Assembly: GCA_900316645.1 (NCBI GenBank)
Contig: ONDP01000019.1
Coordinates: 1-64,000 of the forward strand
DNA: 64,000 nt
Source of the DNA: an uncultured Prevotellaceae bacterium
Lineage (GTDB): Bacteria; Bacteroidota; Bacteroidia; Bacteroidales; Bacteroidaceae
Direction of reading: 5' to 3'
The notes below the pieces were generated by a model, which saw nothing but the letters and a program-made list of their open reading frames with translations, searched no databases and was not told where the DNA came from. The translations under genes and the position numbers were made by a program. How positions within the stretch are numbered: position 1 is the stretch's first letter; the number at the start of each line of letters is the position of its first letter. Positions 61,254 through 64,000 of the stretch are shown piece after piece.

Positions 61254-63155
61254 TTAATAATCAAGTATGAGCGACTGACGAGGACGCAGTTTCAAGTCTT
61301 GCGAGAGGTCGTAATAGCGTCCGGTAAGAATGTCTTTGGCACGTTTCGTGTCACCGATGACCTCTGCATAGCGCTTCACCTGCATGGTGGCTTCCTTGCT
61401 GGTGCCGTTGAGGATGGTGAGCGCTGTACGTCCCTTATACTGGCGGGCTATGACATAGATGCCGCCGTAAGGAATGAACTGAGTCTGCTTGCCCTTGGTG
61501 ATGACTTCATTGCCCAGTCGCCAGTGCAGCAGTCGGCTGGTCCAACGGAACATATCCTGTTCGGCCTTGGTGCGCCCTTCTTTCGTAAAAGCGTTATGTG
61601 TGTCACCGGGGAATCCGCCGGGGAAGTCCTTACGCACATGACCGTCGGTTACCTCCTTGGTGCCGTTCATCAATATCTCCGTTCCATAATAGATCTGAGG
61701 AATGCGGTTGACGGTCAGCAGCAGGGCGAGTGCCTGCTTGAGGGCGAGAGAGTCCTGTCCGTTTCCCAGGAAGCGGTCGGTATCGTGATTGTCGATGAAG
61801 GCCATGACCGATGATGGGTTGGGGTAGAGAAAGTCGTAAACAAACGAGTTGTAGATGCGGTTAAGACCATTCCACCAGGCATCCGTCTCTTCATGTTTGG
61901 CAAGATTCAGCTTGTCGAAGAACGAGAAGTCCATGACGGTCTTCAGGTAGCTGTTCTCCTCGCTGACCTTGCTGTCTTTCTGCCATGCTGCGGTATAGGC
62001 GGGTTCGGTAACCCACGTCTCTCCGACAGTATTGAAATTGGGATATTCTTCGTCGAGCACCTTCATCCAGCGGGCCATCCCCTTGGCATCGGCATAGGGA
62101 TAGGTGTCCATACGGATGCCGTCGATACCTACTGTCTCAATCCACCAGATAGAGTTCTGGATAAGGTAGGTCATGACATGGGGGTTGCGTTGGTTCAGGT
62201 CGGGCATGGTTGGAACAAACCATCCGTCAACGGTCTCGCGGAGGTCAGCCTTTGAAGCGTACGGATCCTTTACAGGAGTGAGTTTATAGCTGGTCTGAAG
62301 ATAGGCGCTATTGGTTCTTGCCCGTTCGCTGTTAGGCTTTTGCTCGCTCAACCATTCTGGAGTGTTAAACCAGTCCTTGCTGGGCATATCTGCCACCCAA
62401 GGATGTTCGAAGCCGCAATGGTTGAAAATCATATCCATCACAATTTTCAGTCCTTTGGCATGTGCCTCGTCAGCCAGTTTGCGGTAGTCGGCGTTACTGC
62501 CAAAACGAGGATCGACGCGATAATAGTCGGTTGTGGCATAGCCGTGATAGGTACTATAGCCGTTCTTGTTGTCGGGCGAATTATTCTCCAAGACAGGGGT
62601 AAACCATAGGGCAGTAACACCTAACTCCTTGAAATAGTCGAGGTGTTCGCGGATGCCCTCTAAGTCGCCGCCATGACGAAGAGAAGGCTTGCTGCGGTCT
62701 TCCTGATAGCTATTGAGGCCTTTCACCTGTTTGGGGTGATTAGCTCCCTGTGCAAAGCGGTCGGGCATCAGCATGTAGAGCACGTCGGCATTGGTGAATC
62801 CCTTGCGCTCCTTGCCTTTCATCTCACGCTGCTTCAGGGTATAGTCCACTTTAAGCTCAGAACTCTTAGCCTTAAACTTTAACTGCATCTTGCCTGGTTT
62901 GGCATCTTCCAGATTCACATAGACCAGCAAATAGTTGGGGGAGTCGAGTCGTACTACGCTGTCAATGCGAACACCGGCATAGTCAGTAGTGACCTGTTCT
63001 ACGGCAGCAATGTCTTTGCCGTAAACCATGAGTTGTACTTGTGGGTTTTTCATGCCCACATACCAGTCGATAGGCTCGATTTTGTCAATTTTCACTGCTG
63101 CTTTCATTGCAATCATTTGTAAAATGATGATTCCTGTAATAAAAACTCGTTTCAT
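61254..63155 (-). CDS. susA: SusA-like neopullulanase / cyclomaltodextrinase (GH13)
   Basis: The 633-residue protein has a signal peptide ('VFITGIIILQMIAMKA'), an N-terminal cyclomaltodextrinase-type beta domain (about 22-110), and a GH13 barrel. The barrel shows MDMIFNHCG, 'GIDGIRMDTYPY' (nucleophile Asp), 'VGETWV' (Glu), and 'FIDNHDTDRF' (Asp). A C-terminal beta domain ends the chain. SusA works in the periplasm, cutting imported maltooligosaccharides. It starts 11 nt after the hybrid two-component gene, so regulator and enzyme share a transcript. It is the periplasmic counterpart to the surface SusE/F and amylase at the other end of the window. Confidence 0.9.
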   Translation of the reverse strand: MKRVFITGIIILQMIAMKAAVKIDKIEPIDWYVGMKNPQVQLMVYGKDIAAVEQVTTDYAGVRIDSVVRLDSPNYLLVYVNLEDAKPGKMQLKFKAKSSELKVDYTLKQREMKGKERKGFTNADVLYMLMPDRFAQGANHPKQVKGLNSYQEDRSKPSLRHGGDLEGIREHLDYFKELGVTALWFTPVLENNSPDNKNGYSTYHGYATTDYYRVDPRFGSNADYRKLADEAHAKGLKIVMDMIFNHCGFEHPWVADMPSKDWFNTPEWLSEQKPNSERARTNSAYLQTSYKLTPVKDPYASKADLRETVDGWFVPTMPDLNQRNPHVMTYLIQNSIWWIETVGIDGIRMDTYPYADAKGMARWMKVLDEEYPNFNTVGETWVTEPAYTAAWQKDSKVSEENSYLKTVMDFSFFDKLNLAKHEETDAWWNGLNRIYNSFVYDFLYPNPSSVMAFIDNHDTDRFLGNGQDSLALKQALALLLTVNRIPQIYYGTEILMNGTKEVTDGHVRKDFPGGFPGDTHNAFTKEGRTKAEQDMFRWTSRLLHWRLGNEVITKGKQTQFIPYGGIYVIARQYKGRTALTILNGTSKEATMQVKRYAEVIGDTKRAKDILTGRYYDLSQDLKLRPRQSLILDY

Positions 63156-63166
63156 ACTAATCTAAT

Positions 63167-64000
63167 TTAATTGTTATGTTCGTTCATATATTCTCTGGGT
63201 GACATACCATAGAATTTCTTGAAGATGGTGGAGAAGGATGCCGGGTTGTTGAAACCGCAGGCATACATCACCTCCGTGATATTCATATTCTGGGTAGTCA
63301 GCAGGTTGGCTGCCTGCTTCAGGCGGATATTACGGATGAAGTCGTGAGGTGTCTGTCCGGTCAGTTCCTTCATCTTACGATGCAGGTGGACGCGGCTGAT
63401 GCCCACTCTCTCGGCAATGTCATCGACACTCAGTTCGGCATTGCCGATGTTCTTGTTGATGACTTGCATGACACGCTCCATGAGTTTGTCGTCAGGCGAC
63501 TGGATTTGTACATCGTCCACTTTCTTCTCTAAGTCGTCGTTGCGACCGTATTTCAGTCTCAGCATCTGGTGGGTGTGGATGAGATTGATGATGGTGCGGC
63601 GCAGGATGTCCATGTTGAACGGTTTGACGATATAGGCATCGGCACCCGTCTCCAGACCTTCCAGTTGGTCTTCTTCACGGTTCTTGGCGGTGAGCAGGAT
63701 GACTGGCACGTGGCTGGTGGCGGGATTGGTCTTTACCTTCGAACAGAGTGCGTTGCCGTCCATCTCAGGCATCATGATGTCGGAAATAAGCAGGTCTGGT
63801 GTGGTCTTTAATACTTCTGCTAAGGCCTTCTTACCGTTTTCGCATCCCACCACTTTATAGTCGGCTGACAGTTCCTGTACCAGGTAGTCGCGTATCTCGC
63901 TGTCGTCTTCAGCAATGACAATCAGCTGTTGCTGGTTGCCCTTCGGACGTTCCGACTGCTCGGGGACTTCGACGGTTGGCTCTTCGTCAAACAGACTGGT
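63167..64000 (-). CDS. Hybrid two-component system regulator, C-terminal part (runs off window)
   Basis: The frame stays open to the last base, so only the last 277 residues are seen. A receiver domain ('LIVIAEDDSEIRDYL', phospho-acceptor Asp in 'LLISDIMMPEMDG', Lys in 'IVKPFN') is followed by an AraC-type DNA-binding domain ('LSVDDIAERVGISRVHLHRKM', 'GFNNPASFSTIFKKFYGMSPREY'). These are the output domains of a one-piece sensor kinase/regulator that senses a sugar in the periplasm. It directly precedes susA and probably controls starch genes, perhaps in place of SusR. Confidence 0.9.
   Translation of the reverse strand, partial: TSLFDEEPTVEVPEQSERPKGNQQQLIVIAEDDSEIRDYLVQELSADYKVVGCENGKKALAEVLKTTPDLLISDIMMPEMDGNALCSKVKTNPATSHVPVILLTAKNREEDQLEGLETGADAYIVKPFNMDILRRTIINLIHTHQMLRLKYGRNDDLEKKVDDVQIQSPDDKLMERVMQVINKNIGNAELSVDDIAERVGISRVHLHRKMKELTGQTPHDFIRNIRLKQAANLLTTQNMNITEVMYACGFNNPASFSTIFKKFYGMSPREYMNEHNN

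Overview
The window looks like a chromosome segment of a Bacteroidales bacterium, most likely Prevotella in the broad sense (Prevotella/Segatella/Xylanibacter). Evidence: SusE/SusF-type starch-binding lipoproteins, TonB-dependent receptors, a fused SecDF, a hybrid two-component regulator ending in an AraC domain, and many promoters with the Bacteroidetes -7 element TAnnTTTG. I see no rRNA, insertion sequence, prophage or CRISPR array.

Layout. 0-5 kb: end of a starch-utilisation (Sus-like) locus with a SusE (5' cut), a SusF, a 750-bp repeat-rich non-coding region with a perfect LacI-type palindrome, and a secreted GH13 alpha-amylase whose signal peptide is out of frame with the enzyme. 5-25 kb: mostly housekeeping genes. 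These are HU, rhomboid, a membrane EEP-family phosphatase/nuclease, SecDF, an S37-like peptidase lipoprotein, a MaoC hydratase, tRNA-Arg(CCT) abutting a GNAT gene, the anaerobic ribonucleotide reductase pair nrdDG, two lipoproteins (one a cysteine-less thioredoxin-like protein), a TPP-riboswitch thiamine operon (receptor, PnuT, thiamine pyrophosphokinase), and a cupin lipoprotein with a membrane-bound AraC regulator.

25-42.6 kb is the unusual part: an accessory cluster of four type-B carboxylesterases, three YtcJ-like amidohydrolases plus the 3' stump of a fourth, two further alpha/beta hydrolases, a PAP2 phosphatase and two membrane proteins of unknown role. Some esterase and amidohydrolase copies carry export signals and others do not, which suggests a two-compartment pathway for ester- and amide-containing compounds. 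The substrate is unknown.

42.9-54.6 kb: a giant secreted protein gene of about 3,900 codons with beta-helix repeats, fibronectin-like, carboxypeptidase-regulatory-like and LamG domains, now split into three frames by two apparent single-base deletions. A small lipoprotein that shares a module with it follows. A tandem 20-21 bp motif, TTTCAAAATnnGCAAAA, lies upstream of this gene, of the first amidohydrolase and of the first esterase operon, at distances from the -7 box of 63, 63 and 74 bp. This suggests that one unknown regulator controls all three units.

55-64 kb: a tRNA-minihelix-like hairpin, a cytidylate-kinase-like protein, an outer-membrane beta-barrel receptor, a BASS-family transporter, a HAD hydrolase, and on the minus strand a second starch operon (hybrid two-component regulator cut by the window end, SusA-like neopullulanase, SDR dehydrogenase).
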